From NCBI RefSeq assembly GCF_900111605.1, contig NZ_FOIA01000006.1, positions 1 through 64,000 of the forward strand: a stretch of DNA of 64,000 nucleotides, given 5' to 3'. Shown here one piece after another: positions 1-9,389 of the stretch (its first letter is position 1; every line of letters starts with the position of its first letter). The stretch comes from Nitrosomonas marina (GTDB lineage: Bacteria; Pseudomonadota; Gammaproteobacteria; Burkholderiales; Nitrosomonadaceae). The translations under genes and the position numbers were made by a program. Below the pieces are notes generated by a model. It was given only the letters and a program-made list of their open reading frames with translations, did no database searches and was not told the origin of the DNA.

Positions 1-156
1 GATAAAAACTTATACCAATATCGACATTTAGTGGAAAATGCATTCTTACATCTGAAGCGTTGGAGAGGCATTGCAACACGATACGCAAAGAATGCTGCAT
101 CGTTTCTGGCGGCTGTCCATATACGGTGCATCGCTATTTGGGCTAGTATCTCATGA
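1..156 (+). CDS. IS5-family transposase, C-terminal fragment cut by the window edge
   Basis: Reading frame 1 is open from the first base and ends at the TGA at 154-156, giving 51 residues. They contain YQYRHLVENAFLHLKRW and a tail FLAAVHIRCIAIW. This is the C-terminal part of IS5-group (IS427/IS1031-like) DDE transposases, where the Tyr-Arg...Glu stretch carries the last catalytic glutamate. The rest of the element lies left of the window, so it cannot be said whether the copy is intact. I could not recognise the right terminal inverted repeat or a target duplication. Confidence 0.8.
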   Translation, partial: DKNLYQYRHLVENAFLHLKRWRGIATRYAKNAASFLAAVHIRCIAIWASIS

Positions 157-455
157 CGACACTATCTAGTGAGCAAATCTGCTTGGTTACACAGATTTGC
201 TCAACATTTGGCGTGGGTTTATTTGGTAACCTGGGTATTAGCGGAAGTATCGGTACTGGATCATTATGTGAAGGTATCACTCAGGCGGGTGGTGTTTTTG
301 TAGAAGGTGGAGCAGGTATTGCTGGTAGTGGTTCTATTACTACTGATGGTGAGGGAGGAAATTCACTCCTGAAAGGTATCATTGGTATTGGTATTGGTAT
401 TGGTGGCGCTGGTGGGGTCATTAGTTGTTTTTCAAGAACTTTCTGTTTCAACTAA
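153..455 (+). CDS. Glycine-rich small protein, function unknown
   Basis: This 100-residue ORF opens with an ATG that overlaps the transposase stop (ATGA). Its first 20 codons may therefore derive from the insertion-sequence end rather than from an ancestral gene. The rest is very rich in glycine, with repeated GI/GG pairs, several GxxxG spacings, and a hydrophobic run near residues 73-90 (KGIIGIGIGIGGAGGVI). There is no clear signal peptide. The following ORF starts 6 bases after the stop and encodes a two-helix membrane protein, so the two could be co-transcribed. GxxxG-rich peptides next to a small membrane protein recall class II bacteriocin/immunity pairs, but nothing proves that. It may also be a non-functional remnant. 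Confidence 0.4.
   Translation: MTTLSSEQICLVTQICSTFGVGLFGNLGISGSIGTGSLCEGITQAGGVFVEGGAGIAGSGSITTDGEGGNSLLKGIIGIGIGIGGAGGVISCFSRTFCFN
171..202. repeat. 11-bp perfect inverted repeat (hairpin) at the insertion-sequence end
   Basis: GAGCAAATCTG at 171-181 is the exact reverse complement of CAGATTTGCTC at 192-202, with a 10-nt loop. It lies 15 bp after the transposase stop. It could be a transcription-damping hairpin at the element's end or part of the flanking locus. No T-run follows on either strand. Confidence 0.6.
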
Positions 456-461
456 TCAGCG

Positions 462-692
462 GTGAGATTCGAAATGAATTATCTACTAAAAAATGTAGCT
501 CCTTGGAAATTACAGTTACTAAAGATTGGCGTAGTTGGCCTTTTAATAGTTATAGTAGGTTTTATTTTATTCATTCTTGATTTTTATATATTTGGCAAAC
601 TACTTATATATATAGGTTTCATAATTGGCTTTGTTGGAATAGGGCTGAGTTTTTACGCATTAATTTTCAAGCCAGGTAATGGGTCGCGCTAG
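462..692 (+). CDS. Small two-helix membrane protein, function unknown
   Basis: 76 residues from a GTG at 462; an in-frame ATG at 474 is an equally good start. Two hydrophobic helices are evident, roughly residues 20-42 (IGVVGLLIVIVGFILFIL) and 46-69 (KLLIYIGFIIGFVGIGL). They are separated by a short turn and followed by a short basic tail. The predicted protein is an inner-membrane hairpin. It follows the glycine-rich ORF after 6 bases. I recognise no family. The local sequence is AT-rich compared with typA downstream, which fits acquired DNA behind an insertion sequence. Confidence 0.5.
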   Translation: MRFEMNYLLKNVAPWKLQLLKIGVVGLLIVIVGFILFILDFYIFGKLLIYIGFIIGFVGIGLSFYALIFKPGNGSR

Positions 693-1069
693 TAAATTTT
701 GCCTCCAGCAGAATGGGTAAAAAGTTTGGTAGAAAATACAAAGGTTCACTGCACTGGACAGATTTAATAGTTCTGTTTGGTCCACACCAAGCATCAAGTA
801 AAAGCGTATCTTGCAAAGAAGCTCGGTTCTAACTCAATTAATTATGAATTGAGTGAAAAAATGACAGGAGGTGGTAACTGGATACTGACGCAGAAGAAGT
901 CTGATGACAAATCACGCCAGGTATTCCATGTGAAGCTCTGTGACAACCAGTGAGAGAGTAAAGGACAAGGTTTGAACTGTTTGAACTGCTAGCTCGGTTT
1001 TGCCTGTACACTTTCCCAGATATGTTTTTTGTAACTTCGTTGTGTCTTGCCATAAGTATTTAATACGCA
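693..1069. other. Intergenic stretch without a recognisable gene
   Basis: No convincing coding frame on either strand. The only structure seen is an 8-bp inverted repeat, ACTCAATT at 832-839 and AATTGAGT at 847-854, without a T-run. The stretch probably holds decayed DNA between the insertion-sequence neighbourhood and the typA promoter. Confidence 0.5.
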
Positions 1070-1099
1070 TTGGCCTCACCTGTCTTCGACTGGTATAAT
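1070..1099 (+). promoter_or_regulatory. Probable sigma-70 promoter of typA
   Basis: TTGGCC at 1070-1075, an 18-bp spacer, then TATAAT at 1094-1099 preceded by TGG (extended -10). The -10 is perfect and lies about 50 bp upstream of the typA ATG. The -35 matches in only part of its bases. Confidence 0.6.
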
Positions 1100-1149
1100 T
1101 CCACCCCAGTAAATCATCTGTAACAGCTTTATTTTTGAGGAATTATTGT

Positions 1150-2961
1150 ATGTCTCGCTCTATCCGTAATATCGCGATCATTGCCCACGTGGATCATGGC
1201 AAAACAACACTGGTTGACAAGCTATTGCATCAGGCGGGGACATTTGCTGCGCATCAACAGGTTTCCGAGCGGGTGATGGATTCGAACGACCTGGAGCGTG
1301 AACGCGGAATAACAATCCTGTCCAAGAACTGCGCGATTGATTACGAGGGATGCCATATCAATATTGTTGATACACCAGGGCACGCGGACTTCGGCGGTGA
1401 AGTCGAGCGCGTATTGTCGATGGTCGATGGTGTATTGTTGCTGGTGGATGCCGTGGAAGGACCAATGCCCCAGACGCGTTTTGTGACCAAAAAAGCGCTC
1501 GCGCTTGGATTGAATCCTATTGTAGTCGTTAACAAGGTGGATCGACCGGGCGCTCGTCCGGACTGGGTCATTGATCAGACATTTGATCTGTTCGATAAAC
1601 TGGGTGCCAATGATGTTCAGCTTGATTTCCCGGTGGTATATGCCTCGGCATTGAACGGCTATGCCTCGTTGGATGGTGCCGAACCGGGTGATAATATGCG
1701 CCCATTGTTTGACACCATCATTAAACATGTCAGCGCCCCCGAGGGCGATCCGGACGGACCGCTGCAGTTACAGATCAGCACGTTGGATTATTCCAGTTTT
1801 GTCGGGCGTATCGGTGTCGGACGCATTCGGCGTGGAAGATTGAAACCCGGTCAGGAGGTCATGGTGATGACGGGTGATAACAAAGCGAAAAAGAAAATCA
1901 ACCAGGTGCTTTGTTTCCGGGGACTTGAACGTGAACAGGTAAGTGAGGCGCTGGCGGGCGATATTGTGCTGATCAACGGCATTGAAGAACTCAGTATCGG
2001 GACAACCATTGCCGATATTGATCAACCGGAGGCGCTACCGATCAGTATGGTGGATGAGCCCACAATATCAATGACGTTTCAGGTCAACACATCGCCATTT
2101 GCCGGACAGGAAGGAAAATTTGTGACCAGTCGGCAACTACGCGAAAGGCTGGAGAAAGAATTGCTGACCAACGTTGCCATGCGCATGGAAGAAACGGGCG
2201 ATACCGATGCTTTTCTGATCTCGGGCCGGGGCGAGCTGCATTTGACGATTTTGCTCGAGAATATGCGGCGTGAAGGTTATGAGCTGGCGGTATCACGCCC
2301 GCGGGTGGTGGTGCGCGAAATCGACGGTGAAAAGTGTGAGCCGTTTGAGATGTTGACGGTCGATGTCGAGGAGGGACACCAGGGTACTGTGATGGAAGCA
2401 CTCGGCGAACGGCGCGGTGAGTTACAAGATATGGTTTCGGATGGTAAAGGGCGTGTGCGCCTTGATTACCGCATTCCCGCGCGCGGCATGATCGGTTTTC
2501 AGTCGGAGTTCATGACAATGACGCGTGGCACTGGTTTGATCAGTCATGTTTTCGATGAATTCGCGCCGATGCGTTCAGAGATTCCGCCACGCCGTAACGG
2601 CGTGCTGATTTCAGGCGAGCATGGAGAGGCGGTAGCTTATGCGCTATGGAAGCTTCAGGATCGCGGCCGAATGTTTGTCAATCCGGGTGATCGTTTGTAT
2701 GAGGGTATGGTGATTGGCATTCACAGCCGGGACAATGATCTGGTTGTAAACCCCATCAAGGGCAAGCAGCTGACTAATTTTCGTGCATCGGGTAGTGACG
2801 AGGCCGTTGTTTTGACGCCACCAATACAGTTGACGCTGGAATCGGCTATTGAGTTTATTGCTGATGATGAACTTGTTGAAATAACACCAAAAACCATACG
2901 TATCCGCAAGAAATTACTGCTTGAGCATGAGCGCAAACGTGCATCACGTGCGGCTGCCTGA
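1150..2961 (+). CDS. typA: Ribosome-associated GTPase TypA/BipA
   Basis: TypA/BipA is a translational GTPase that binds the 70S ribosome and helps 50S assembly and stress and cold adaptation. The protein has 603 residues, close to the 607 of E. coli. The G1 loop AHVDHGKTT is near residues 13-21, followed by [15 protein letters not shown] and NKVD. Domain II, the EF-G-like domains III and V and the BipA-specific C-terminus follow. The ATG at 1150 is preferred over the upstream TTG at 1135 because GAGG lies 9 bases ahead of it and [18 protein letters not shown] is the family N-terminus. It is monocistronic with its own promoter. Confidence 0.97.
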   Translation: MSRSIRNIAIIAHVDHGKTTLVDKLLHQAGTFAAHQQVSERVMDSNDLERERGITILSKNCAIDYEGCHINIVDTPGHADFGGEVERVLSMVDGVLLLVDAVEGPMPQTRFVTKKALALGLNPIVVVNKVDRPGARPDWVIDQTFDLFDKLGANDVQLDFPVVYASALNGYASLDGAEPGDNMRPLFDTIIKHVSAPEGDPDGPLQLQISTLDYSSFVGRIGVGRIRRGRLKPGQEVMVMTGDNKAKKKINQVLCFRGLEREQVSEALAGDIVLINGIEELSIGTTIADIDQPEALPISMVDEPTISMTFQVNTSPFAGQEGKFVTSRQLRERLEKELLTNVAMRMEETGDTDAFLISGRGELHLTILLENMRREGYELAVSRPRVVVREIDGEKCEPFEMLTVDVEEGHQGTVMEALGERRGELQDMVSDGKGRVRLDYRIPARGMIGFQSEFMTMTRGTGLISHVFDEFAPMRSEIPPRRNGVLISGEHGEAVAYALWKLQDRGRMFVNPGDRLYEGMVIGIHSRDNDLVVNPIKGKQLTNFRASGSDEAVVLTPPIQLTLESAIEFIADDELVEITPKTIRIRKKLLLEHERKRASRAAA

Positions 2962-3060
2962 GGAACCAATTGGAATCACACGAGTCCGAATTGTGTACGG
3001 AAAACTTGTTAAGCTGGAAGTACATGGCAGATAAGCCCTTGTCATTTCACGTGTTTGGTC

Positions 3061-3089
3061 TTGACAAGCTAACTGCTCATAGGCAAAAT
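3061..3089 (+). promoter_or_regulatory. Probable sigma-70 promoter of the tRNA gene
   Basis: TTGACA (3061-3066), a perfect -35, is followed after 17 bp by CAAAAT (3084-3089). The predicted transcription start, about 3096, lies 16 bp before the tRNA. Confidence 0.55.
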
Positions 3090-3111
3090 GCTGCCTCTTG
3101 TCTTTAGGTGT

Positions 3112-3187
3112 GGCGAATTAGCTCAGTGGTTAGAGCAGCGGAATCATAATCCGTTGGTCCGGGGTTCAAATCCCTGATTCGCCACCA
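3112..3187 (+). tRNA. tRNA with CAU anticodon, probably tRNA-Ile2 (lysidine type), otherwise tRNA-Met
   Basis: A 76-nt cloverleaf. The 7-bp acceptor stem GGCGAAT pairs with ATTCGCC, and CCA is encoded. The D-arm region is AGCTCAGTGGTTAGAGC. The anticodon stem GCGGA/TCCGT closes a 7-nt loop with CAT in the anticodon position, and the T loop is GTTCAAAT. The body (D loop GTGGTTA, variable TTGGTC) resembles E. coli tRNA-Ile2, whose C34 is changed to lysidine by TilS to read AUA, more than elongator or initiator tRNA-Met. Automatic tools usually label such genes Met. The 3' flank runs directly into the region before miaB. Confidence 0.95.
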
Positions 3188-3247
3188 TCCGGTAGTATCT
3201 TTTGAATTTAAACGCTTGAACGTCTTGGATTGAGTGTTCTGAACAGC

Positions 3248-3640
3248 ATGAACAAAAAGCGCGCGCTGAAGTGCATTCTCATGATCGGGCTGGTATTTGT
3301 AATCAGTAATGGCTATGCGCAAGTTGCCAGAAGCTTTCCCGTAGACAGTAGATTTGGCAAGTTGAAGTCCCATTCGTATCCCGAATTTAAAATCGACAAG
3401 GTAACTTTGATAATGGGCGCTGGCGGGCAAATCCGGGACAGACACAACCTGCTGGTCATGCCGCCGATGCTGACGAAAAAAGATCATAAAGGCTATATTC
3501 GGTATCAGATGGACAATATGGGGTTATTGCATCGCGTCTGGTTCTTGACGCCGGAAGAGACTCAACTGGCGCAGGAAGAGGAAAAGCTGCTTAAAAAACA
3601 AAATCCACAAAAAAAATTTTCTATTCCATTCTTTCAGTGA
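3248..3640 (+). CDS. Secreted protein of unknown function upstream of miaB
   Basis: 130 residues starting at ATG 3248; a longer frame from TTG 3230 is possible but would put residues before the signal peptide. The N-terminus is basic (MNKKRALK), then a hydrophobic core ([16 protein letters not shown]) with a likely cleavage after YAQ/YA, so it should be exported to the periplasm. The mature part is hydrophilic with a Lys/Glu/Gln-rich tail. I recognise no family. Its stop overlaps the start of miaB by 4 bases (GTGA), implying translational coupling and shared mRNA. No catalytic motif is visible. Confidence 0.8.
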   Translation: MNKKRALKCILMIGLVFVISNGYAQVARSFPVDSRFGKLKSHSYPEFKIDKVTLIMGAGGQIRDRHNLLVMPPMLTKKDHKGYIRYQMDNMGLLHRVWFLTPEETQLAQEEEKLLKKQNPQKKFSIPFFQ

Positions 3641-4965
3641 GCAACAAACTTTATATCAAAACTTTTGGCTGCCAGATGAACGAGTACGACTCGGATAAGA
3701 TGGCCGATGTGCTGCATGCTGCACATGGTATGGAGCCAACCGACGATCCGGCGCAGGCGGATCTGATCCTGTTTAATACCTGCTCGGTAAGAGAAAAAGC
3801 GCAGGAAAAGGTTTTTCACGATCTTGGACGTGTCAAGCATTTGAAAGCGAAGAATCCGGATCTTCTCATCGGCGTCGGCGGTTGCGTTGCCAGCCAGGAA
3901 GGAAAAGCAATTATCAGCCGGGCACCGTTTGTTGATATTGTTTTCGGCCCGCAGACATTGCACAGGCTGCCGGAGATGATAGAACAGCGCAAAACAACCG
4001 GACTGTCCCAGGTGGATATTACGTTTCCAGAAATTGAGAAATTCGATCATCTGCCGCCAGCACGTACCGAGGGTGCGACAGCTTTTGTATCTATTATGGA
4101 AGGTTGCAGCAAATACTGCAGTTTCTGTGTAGTGCCGTATACACGCGGTGAAGAAGTGTCCAGACCGCTGATTGACGTATTAACCGACATTGCCGTGCTT
4201 GCAGACCAGGGCGTCAAGGAAATTACACTGCTCGGACAGAATGTCAATGCTTATCTGGGCGTGATGGATGACGGCGATATCGCAGATTTTACCTTGCTGC
4301 TTGAATGTATCCACGATATTCCCGGTATTGAACGTATTCGGTATACCACTTCACATCCAAAGGAGTTTACTGCGCGCTTGATCGAAGCATACAGCGCGTT
4401 GCCCAAACTGGTCAGCCATTTGCATCTGCCGGTGCAGTCCGGCTCTGATCGCATGCTGGCTGTAATGAAGCGTGGGTACAGCGTGCTTGAATATAAATCA
4501 ATTATTCGTCGGCTGAGGACGATGCGGCCGGAAATTTCACTGTCATCCGATTTTATCGTCGGCTTCCCCGGCGAAACAGAAAGTGACTTCGAAGCGACGA
4601 TGAATCTCGTTGAGGAAGTCAATTTTGACGATTCATTCAGTTTTATTTACAGCGCCCGCCCGGGTACGCCTGCTGCAGATTTGCCTGATGACACCCCGCA
4701 TTCAGTCAAACTGGAACGGCTTCAGCGCTTGCAGTCGCAAATCCATCAGCAATCCCGGAAAATCAGTCAGCGTATGGTCGGCAGTAAGCAACGCATTCTG
4801 GTTGAAGGCTTTTCCAAGAAAGATAACAGCGAAATTTTTGGCAGAACGGATAATAACCGCGTCGTTAATTTTGCCGGAAATAAAGCGTTGATCGGCCGGT
4901 TTATTGACGTTCGTATTACCGATGCATTGTCACATTCTCTGCGTGGTGAAGTATTGGATGGATAA
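3637..4965 (+). CDS. miaB: tRNA-2-methylthio-N6-dimethylallyladenosine synthase MiaB
   Basis: A radical-SAM methylthiotransferase that converts i6A37 to ms2i6A37 in tRNAs reading UNN codons. The 442 residues match the family length. The N-terminal UPF0004 domain carries the three auxiliary-cluster cysteines C12, C49 and C83. The radical-SAM motif is C157-x3-C161-x2-C164 in GCSKYCSFC. The C-terminal TRAM domain is near residues 375-440. The GTG start overlaps the preceding gene's stop. It heads the conserved miaB-phoH-ybeY-corC order. Confidence 0.97.
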   Translation: MSNKLYIKTFGCQMNEYDSDKMADVLHAAHGMEPTDDPAQADLILFNTCSVREKAQEKVFHDLGRVKHLKAKNPDLLIGVGGCVASQEGKAIISRAPFVDIVFGPQTLHRLPEMIEQRKTTGLSQVDITFPEIEKFDHLPPARTEGATAFVSIMEGCSKYCSFCVVPYTRGEEVSRPLIDVLTDIAVLADQGVKEITLLGQNVNAYLGVMDDGDIADFTLLLECIHDIPGIERIRYTTSHPKEFTARLIEAYSALPKLVSHLHLPVQSGSDRMLAVMKRGYSVLEYKSIIRRLRTMRPEISLSSDFIVGFPGETESDFEATMNLVEEVNFDDSFSFIYSARPGTPAADLPDDTPHSVKLERLQRLQSQIHQQSRKISQRMVGSKQRILVEGFSKKDNSEIFGRTDNNRVVNFAGNKALIGRFIDVRITDALSHSLRGEVLDG

Positions 4966-5038
4966 ATCGCGTGCATTTTACTTGCAAAGTTTGCATTCTG
5001 CTGAGAGAATTGGATTGTCTTAACAGCAGTACCTGACC

Positions 5039-6034
5039 TTGAAACAAAAGCCCATAGAAATTTCATTTACCCCCGCAGACAATCAACGGCTGGCAAACTT
5101 GTGCGGAGCGCTTGACGAGAACCTGAAACAGCTTGAAACCGCGCTTGATGTAACCATTTCCCGCCGTGGCGAGCATTTCAGCTTACAAGGTGCCTCTGAC
5201 CAGACACAACTGGCAGCACAGGTACTACGTCGTTTTTACAATCAATCCCGCCAGCATCTGAGTCGTGAACAGATTCAGCTCGGTCTGATTGAGGCCAAGA
5301 ATCCCTGGAGGAATCATACTCGAATCAGCGAAGACGATACTTCCGATATGGAAAAGGCGTCACCGGCGCTTAAGACCCGGCGGACTGGCTTGTATGGGCG
5401 CACGCAGCGGCAGACGCAATATCTTCAGCAAATTCAGAATCATGATATAACTTTTGCCATCGGACCGGCGGGTACCGGAAAAACTTATCTGGCTGTTGCC
5501 AGTGCGGTCGATGCGCTGGAACGGGAACAGGTGTCGCGTCTGGTTCTGGTCAGGCCCGCAGTCGAAGCCGGTGAACGACTGGGCTTTCTGCCAGGTGATA
5601 TGACGCAGAAAGTGGATCCCTATCTCCGTCCGCTGTATGATGCACTGTATGATCTGATGGGGTTTGACAAGACCAGCAAGCAATTTGATCGTCAGGTAAT
5701 TGAAATAGCACCGTTGGCTTTTATGCGTGGCCGCACATTGAATCAGTCATTTATCATTCTGGATGAAGCGCAGAATACCACGCCGGAACAAATGAAAATG
5801 TTTCTGACGCGTATAGGTTTCGGCTCCAAGGCTGTGATTACCGGCGATGTTACCCAGATTGATCTGCCCAAGCATCAGAAAAGTGGTCTGGCGGAAGTCA
5901 GGCAGGTATTGAAGGATATACGGGGCATTGCATTTACCCAGTTTGATTCAGAAGATGTTGTCAGGCATCCACTCGTTCAACGTATCGTTAATGCATATGA
6001 GAAGCATGATTTAAAACACAAAGATGGCGAATAA
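5039..6034 (+). CDS. ybeZ: PhoH-like ATPase (YbeZ)
   Basis: A PhoH-family P-loop ATPase, in E. coli a partner of the endoribonuclease YbeY in RNA processing. The 331 residues fit the family. An N-terminal KH-like region is followed by Walker A GPAGTGKT at residues 142-149 and Walker B LDEAQN at 241-246. A TTG at 5039 is taken as the start because no ATG or GTG precedes the conserved IEISF segment. No strong Shine-Dalgarno is visible, so translation may depend on coupling from miaB. ybeY follows 15 bases after the stop. Confidence 0.93.
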   Translation: MKQKPIEISFTPADNQRLANLCGALDENLKQLETALDVTISRRGEHFSLQGASDQTQLAAQVLRRFYNQSRQHLSREQIQLGLIEAKNPWRNHTRISEDDTSDMEKASPALKTRRTGLYGRTQRQTQYLQQIQNHDITFAIGPAGTGKTYLAVASAVDALEREQVSRLVLVRPAVEAGERLGFLPGDMTQKVDPYLRPLYDALYDLMGFDKTSKQFDRQVIEIAPLAFMRGRTLNQSFIILDEAQNTTPEQMKMFLTRIGFGSKAVITGDVTQIDLPKHQKSGLAEVRQVLKDIRGIAFTQFDSEDVVRHPLVQRIVNAYEKHDLKHKDGE

Positions 6035-6055
6035 TTACGTATTATTCAATTGACG

Positions 6056-6526
6056 ATGCAGCAATCTTTCCAACTTGACGTGCAATTTGCGGTCGGTCGA
6101 GCGATTGAGAAAACATTACCAACACGTACACAGTTCAGACGCTGGACGAAGCTTGCACTTGAACGGGAGGCAGAGATTACAATCCGTGTGGTGAATATCG
6201 CTGAAGGTCGTGATTTGAATTGCCGTTATCGCGGCAAAGATTACGCGACTAACGTATTAACCTTTGTTTATGACGATACCGATCCGCTGTCCGGCGACAT
6301 TGTGTTGTGCGCGCCGGTGATTGAACGGGAGGCGCTGCAACAGCATAAACCGTTGATGGCGCATTATGCGCATATGACCGTTCATGGCGTATTACATCTG
6401 CAAGGTTATGATCATATTGATGAGAATGATGCGCAGCACATGGAAGGCAGAGAAATCCAGATTCTCGCATCGCTGGGTGTCCAGAATCCCTATGTAGTAT
6501 CAAGCGAGGTGGCTGTTTCAAATTGA
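6056..6526 (+). CDS. ybeY: Endoribonuclease / rRNA maturation factor YbeY
   Basis: A single-strand endoribonuclease for 16S rRNA 3' maturation and ribosome quality control. The UPF0054 metal site H-x3-H-x5-H is visible in HGVLHLQGYDH (H110, H114, H120 counted from the ATG at 6056). The preceding TTG at 6050 could also start it, adding two residues. 156 residues is normal. The position between ybeZ and corC is the conserved arrangement. The C-terminus is a short Ser/Val-rich tail without a known role. Confidence 0.95.
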   Translation: MQQSFQLDVQFAVGRAIEKTLPTRTQFRRWTKLALEREAEITIRVVNIAEGRDLNCRYRGKDYATNVLTFVYDDTDPLSGDIVLCAPVIEREALQQHKPLMAHYAHMTVHGVLHLQGYDHIDENDAQHMEGREIQILASLGVQNPYVVSSEVAVSN

Positions 6527-6693
6527 TTTTCGAATACCGTTGCAAGGATCGAATCGTACGAGTGATACGCAAAGAATGATTTTCGTGCCGGATAAATAAA
6601 CATTCTGAATCTGCTTTATGGTGGTAGCGATAAACACGACTAATTATCGGGCAACCTGTAATATATACTTTAACAATCAGATAGCAATCAAAT

Positions 6694-7539
6694 ATGGATG
6701 ATCCCTGGCCTAAAACGGGTTGGCTTGAGCGTGTTGGCGCAATGCTCATGCGTGAACCGGAAGACCGGAAGCAGTTGATCGCATTATTGCATTCAGCTTT
6801 TGAACGAAACTTGCTTGACTCGGATGCGCTCAGCATGATTGAGGGTGTCATGCAGGTGTCAGAAATGCAGGCACGCGATATCATGATTCCACGCTCTCAA
6901 ATGGATGTTATCGATATCGGTCAGACACCCGAAGAAATTATTCCGTTTGTGATAGAAACCGCGCACTCGCGGTTTCCTGTCACCGAGGGAAGCGAGGACA
7001 ACGTTATCGGTATCATGCTGGCCAAGGATTTGCTGCGCTACTATGCGGGTGAAGAAGCATTCAATCTGCGCGATATGCTGCGTCCGGCTGTGTTCATTCC
7101 CGAATCAAAGCGGCTCAATATATTGCTCAAAGATTTTCGTAAAAACCGGAATCATATTGCAATTGTCGTCAATGAGTACGGAGGTGTTGCGGGATTGATT
7201 ACTATCGAAGACGTGCTCGAGCAGATCGTCGGTGAAATCGAAGATGAATATGATTTTGATGAAGACGAAGATAATATCGTACAGGAGCAGACTGGCAGTT
7301 ACCGGATCAAGGCGATCACGGAGATAGACAATTTCAACGAGATCGTGGGGGCCAATTTCAGCGATGATGATTTTGATACAGTCGGCGGTCTCGTTCTCAG
7401 TAAATTCGGTCGGTTGCCAAACCGGAGCGAATCCGTTGTCATCGATAATATTAAATTTACGGTGCTGCGTGCAGACAGCCGCAGGCTGCATATCCTGAAA
7501 GTCGAGAAATTGCCGCCAGAATCTGAGTCGGTTGCTTAG
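6694..7539 (+). CDS. corC: CBS-domain protein CorC (YbeX), magnesium/cobalt efflux
   Basis: A cytosolic CorC/YbeX protein linked to Mg/Co efflux and ribosome homeostasis. 281 residues. A short N-terminal region ends in MQARDIMIPRSQM. Two CBS domains follow (about residues 60-180), the second containing VNEYGGVAGLITIEDVLEQIVGE in the family form. The CorC_HlyC domain is at about 200-275. It has no transmembrane helix. The 167-bp gap after ybeY could hold its own promoter. In many proteobacteria lnt follows corC; here recJ does. Confidence 0.94.
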   Translation: MDDPWPKTGWLERVGAMLMREPEDRKQLIALLHSAFERNLLDSDALSMIEGVMQVSEMQARDIMIPRSQMDVIDIGQTPEEIIPFVIETAHSRFPVTEGSEDNVIGIMLAKDLLRYYAGEEAFNLRDMLRPAVFIPESKRLNILLKDFRKNRNHIAIVVNEYGGVAGLITIEDVLEQIVGEIEDEYDFDEDEDNIVQEQTGSYRIKAITEIDNFNEIVGANFSDDDFDTVGGLVLSKFGRLPNRSESVVIDNIKFTVLRADSRRLHILKVEKLPPESESVA

Positions 7540-7611
7540 GCAGTTAATACTCCCCGTTTTTTTGAAACGCGATCAACGCTTTCCTGAAGCGTGAATGATG
7601 AAGACTGGTAG

Positions 7612-9378
7612 ATGCCAAAAATTACTACACGTACCTATGATTCCCAGGCGTTTGAGTCACTGCACCGTGATGGATTGCCACCGGTTCTGGCGCGTATTTA
7701 CGCAGCACGTGGCATCGGTCATTCGGCGCAGCTAGAGATGGCGCTGGCGCGTCTGCTGCCATTCGATCAAATCAGAAACATTCACTTGATGGCAGGCTTG
7801 CTGGCTGACGCGATCAAGGCCAGAAAGCGCCTGCTTATCATTGCCGATTATGATTCTGATGGCGCAACTGCCTGCGCCGTTGGAATCCGGATATTGCGCA
7901 TGATGGGTGCCGATGTCGGTTATCTGGTGCCGAACCGGTTTGAATATGGTTATGGCCTGACGCCCGAGATTGTTGATCTTGCATATACCACGTCGCGGCC
8001 TGACATACTGATCACCGTGGATAACGGGATAGCCAGTATCGATGGCGTACAGGCGGCAAAAGCGCTGGGAATGCAGGTACTTATTACCGACCACCATTTA
8101 CCCGGCGATGAGCTACCCGAAGCGACCGCCATTATCAATCCCAATCAACCCGGATGTCCATTTCCAAGTAAACATATCGCCGGTGTTGGCGTGATTTTTT
8201 ATCTAATGCTGGCACTGCGCGCCGAATTTCGTCAAAGGGGCGCCTTCGACACAGACAAGGAACCCAAACTTGCCGGTTTTCTGGATTTGGTTGCGCTTGG
8301 TACGGTAGCTGACGTTGTCAAGCTCGATGATAATAATCGCATCCTCGTTCAGCAGGGTTTGAGGCGGATTCAGGCCGGCCTTGCCTGCTCAGGAATTAAT
8401 GCGCTGCTAAAAATTGCGGGACGCAAAGTACAGCAGACATCTACGTATGATCTGGGATTCATTCTCGGGCCCAGACTGAATGCTGCCGGGCGACTCGATG
8501 ATATGTCACTGGGAATCGAGTGCCTGATTACAGACGATGCCGGCGCTGCTGAGCAAATGGCGCGGCAACTGGATGCGCTCAATGTGCGCCGACGTGAAAT
8601 CGAGTCGAATATGCAGGATAGCGCATTGTCCAAGCTTGAAAGTTCGCTGCACGCCGAGAGTGCGCGGATTCAGTCTGCTTACAGCGTATGCCTGTTTGAT
8701 CAAAGCTGGCATCAGGGTGTAATCGGTATTCTGGCGTCTCGTATCAAAGACAGATACCACCGACCGGTTATTATTTTTGCGCCGGGAAATGACGGCGAGA
8801 TGAAAGGTTCCGGACGTTCGATACCAGGATTTCATTTACGCGACGCACTGGATCTGGTTGCTAAACGTTATCCTGAGATCATTGTGAAATTTGGCGGTCA
8901 TGCTGCAGCCGCCGGCCTGACGATTGTTGCAGAACGTTTTGTGCAGTTCTGTGAAGCTTTTGAAACAATCGCCCAGTCCCTGCTGACCGAAGCGGACCTG
9001 ACGCGTGTCATTGAAACGGATGGCGAACTGGATGAGTCGGACATGAATATGGAGCTGGCGCAGCACCTGACTCGTCAGGTCTGGGGGCAGGGGTTTCCTC
9101 AGCCGACTTTTAATGCTGGTTTTTATGTTGAAAGTCAACGGGTAGTAGGAGAAAAGCATTTGAAATTAAAGCTTAGAAAAATGCCCTCAGGCAGCATGCC
9201 TGCACAGGATTTAACCAGCGGTATCAGTTATGATGCAATATTGTTTTTTCATAATGATTTACTGCCCGATGTAATCAACGCAGTGTACCGGTTACAGATC
9301 AACGAGTTTAATGGCAGAACGATGCTTCAATTATTGCTTGAACACTGGTCACAAGCGGAAGCAAAGTCAATCGGTTAA
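7612..9378 (+). CDS. recJ: Single-stranded-DNA 5'-3' exonuclease RecJ
   Basis: RecJ degrades single-stranded DNA 5' to 3' in RecF-pathway recombination, mismatch repair and base-excision repair. 588 residues, E. coli 577. DHH-family metal motifs are DYDSDG at residues 79-84 and DHH at 160-162. The DHHA1 domain includes the GGHAAAAG motif in the second half, and an OB-fold follows near the C-terminus. The ATG at 7612 is used; no strong Shine-Dalgarno is visible. The gene ends 11 bases before the next one. Confidence 0.97.
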   Translation: MPKITTRTYDSQAFESLHRDGLPPVLARIYAARGIGHSAQLEMALARLLPFDQIRNIHLMAGLLADAIKARKRLLIIADYDSDGATACAVGIRILRMMGADVGYLVPNRFEYGYGLTPEIVDLAYTTSRPDILITVDNGIASIDGVQAAKALGMQVLITDHHLPGDELPEATAIINPNQPGCPFPSKHIAGVGVIFYLMLALRAEFRQRGAFDTDKEPKLAGFLDLVALGTVADVVKLDDNNRILVQQGLRRIQAGLACSGINALLKIAGRKVQQTSTYDLGFILGPRLNAAGRLDDMSLGIECLITDDAGAAEQMARQLDALNVRRREIESNMQDSALSKLESSLHAESARIQSAYSVCLFDQSWHQGVIGILASRIKDRYHRPVIIFAPGNDGEMKGSGRSIPGFHLRDALDLVAKRYPEIIVKFGGHAAAAGLTIVAERFVQFCEAFETIAQSLLTEADLTRVIETDGELDESDMNMELAQHLTRQVWGQGFPQPTFNAGFYVESQRVVGEKHLKLKLRKMPSGSMPAQDLTSGISYDAILFFHNDLLPDVINAVYRLQINEFNGRTMLQLLLEHWSQAEAKSIG

Positions 9379-9389
9379 TATGACATGGC

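Noticed and set aside
838..1053. Reverse 71-codon frame upstream of typA
   Set aside because: Low-complexity composition, no ribosome site and no family; it reaches to within 20 bp of the typA promoter.
80..6578. 15-mer GATACGCAAAGAATG shared by the transposase end and the ybeY-corC gap
   Set aside because: A single 15-mer match is expected by chance about once or twice in 64 kb and the flanks differ.
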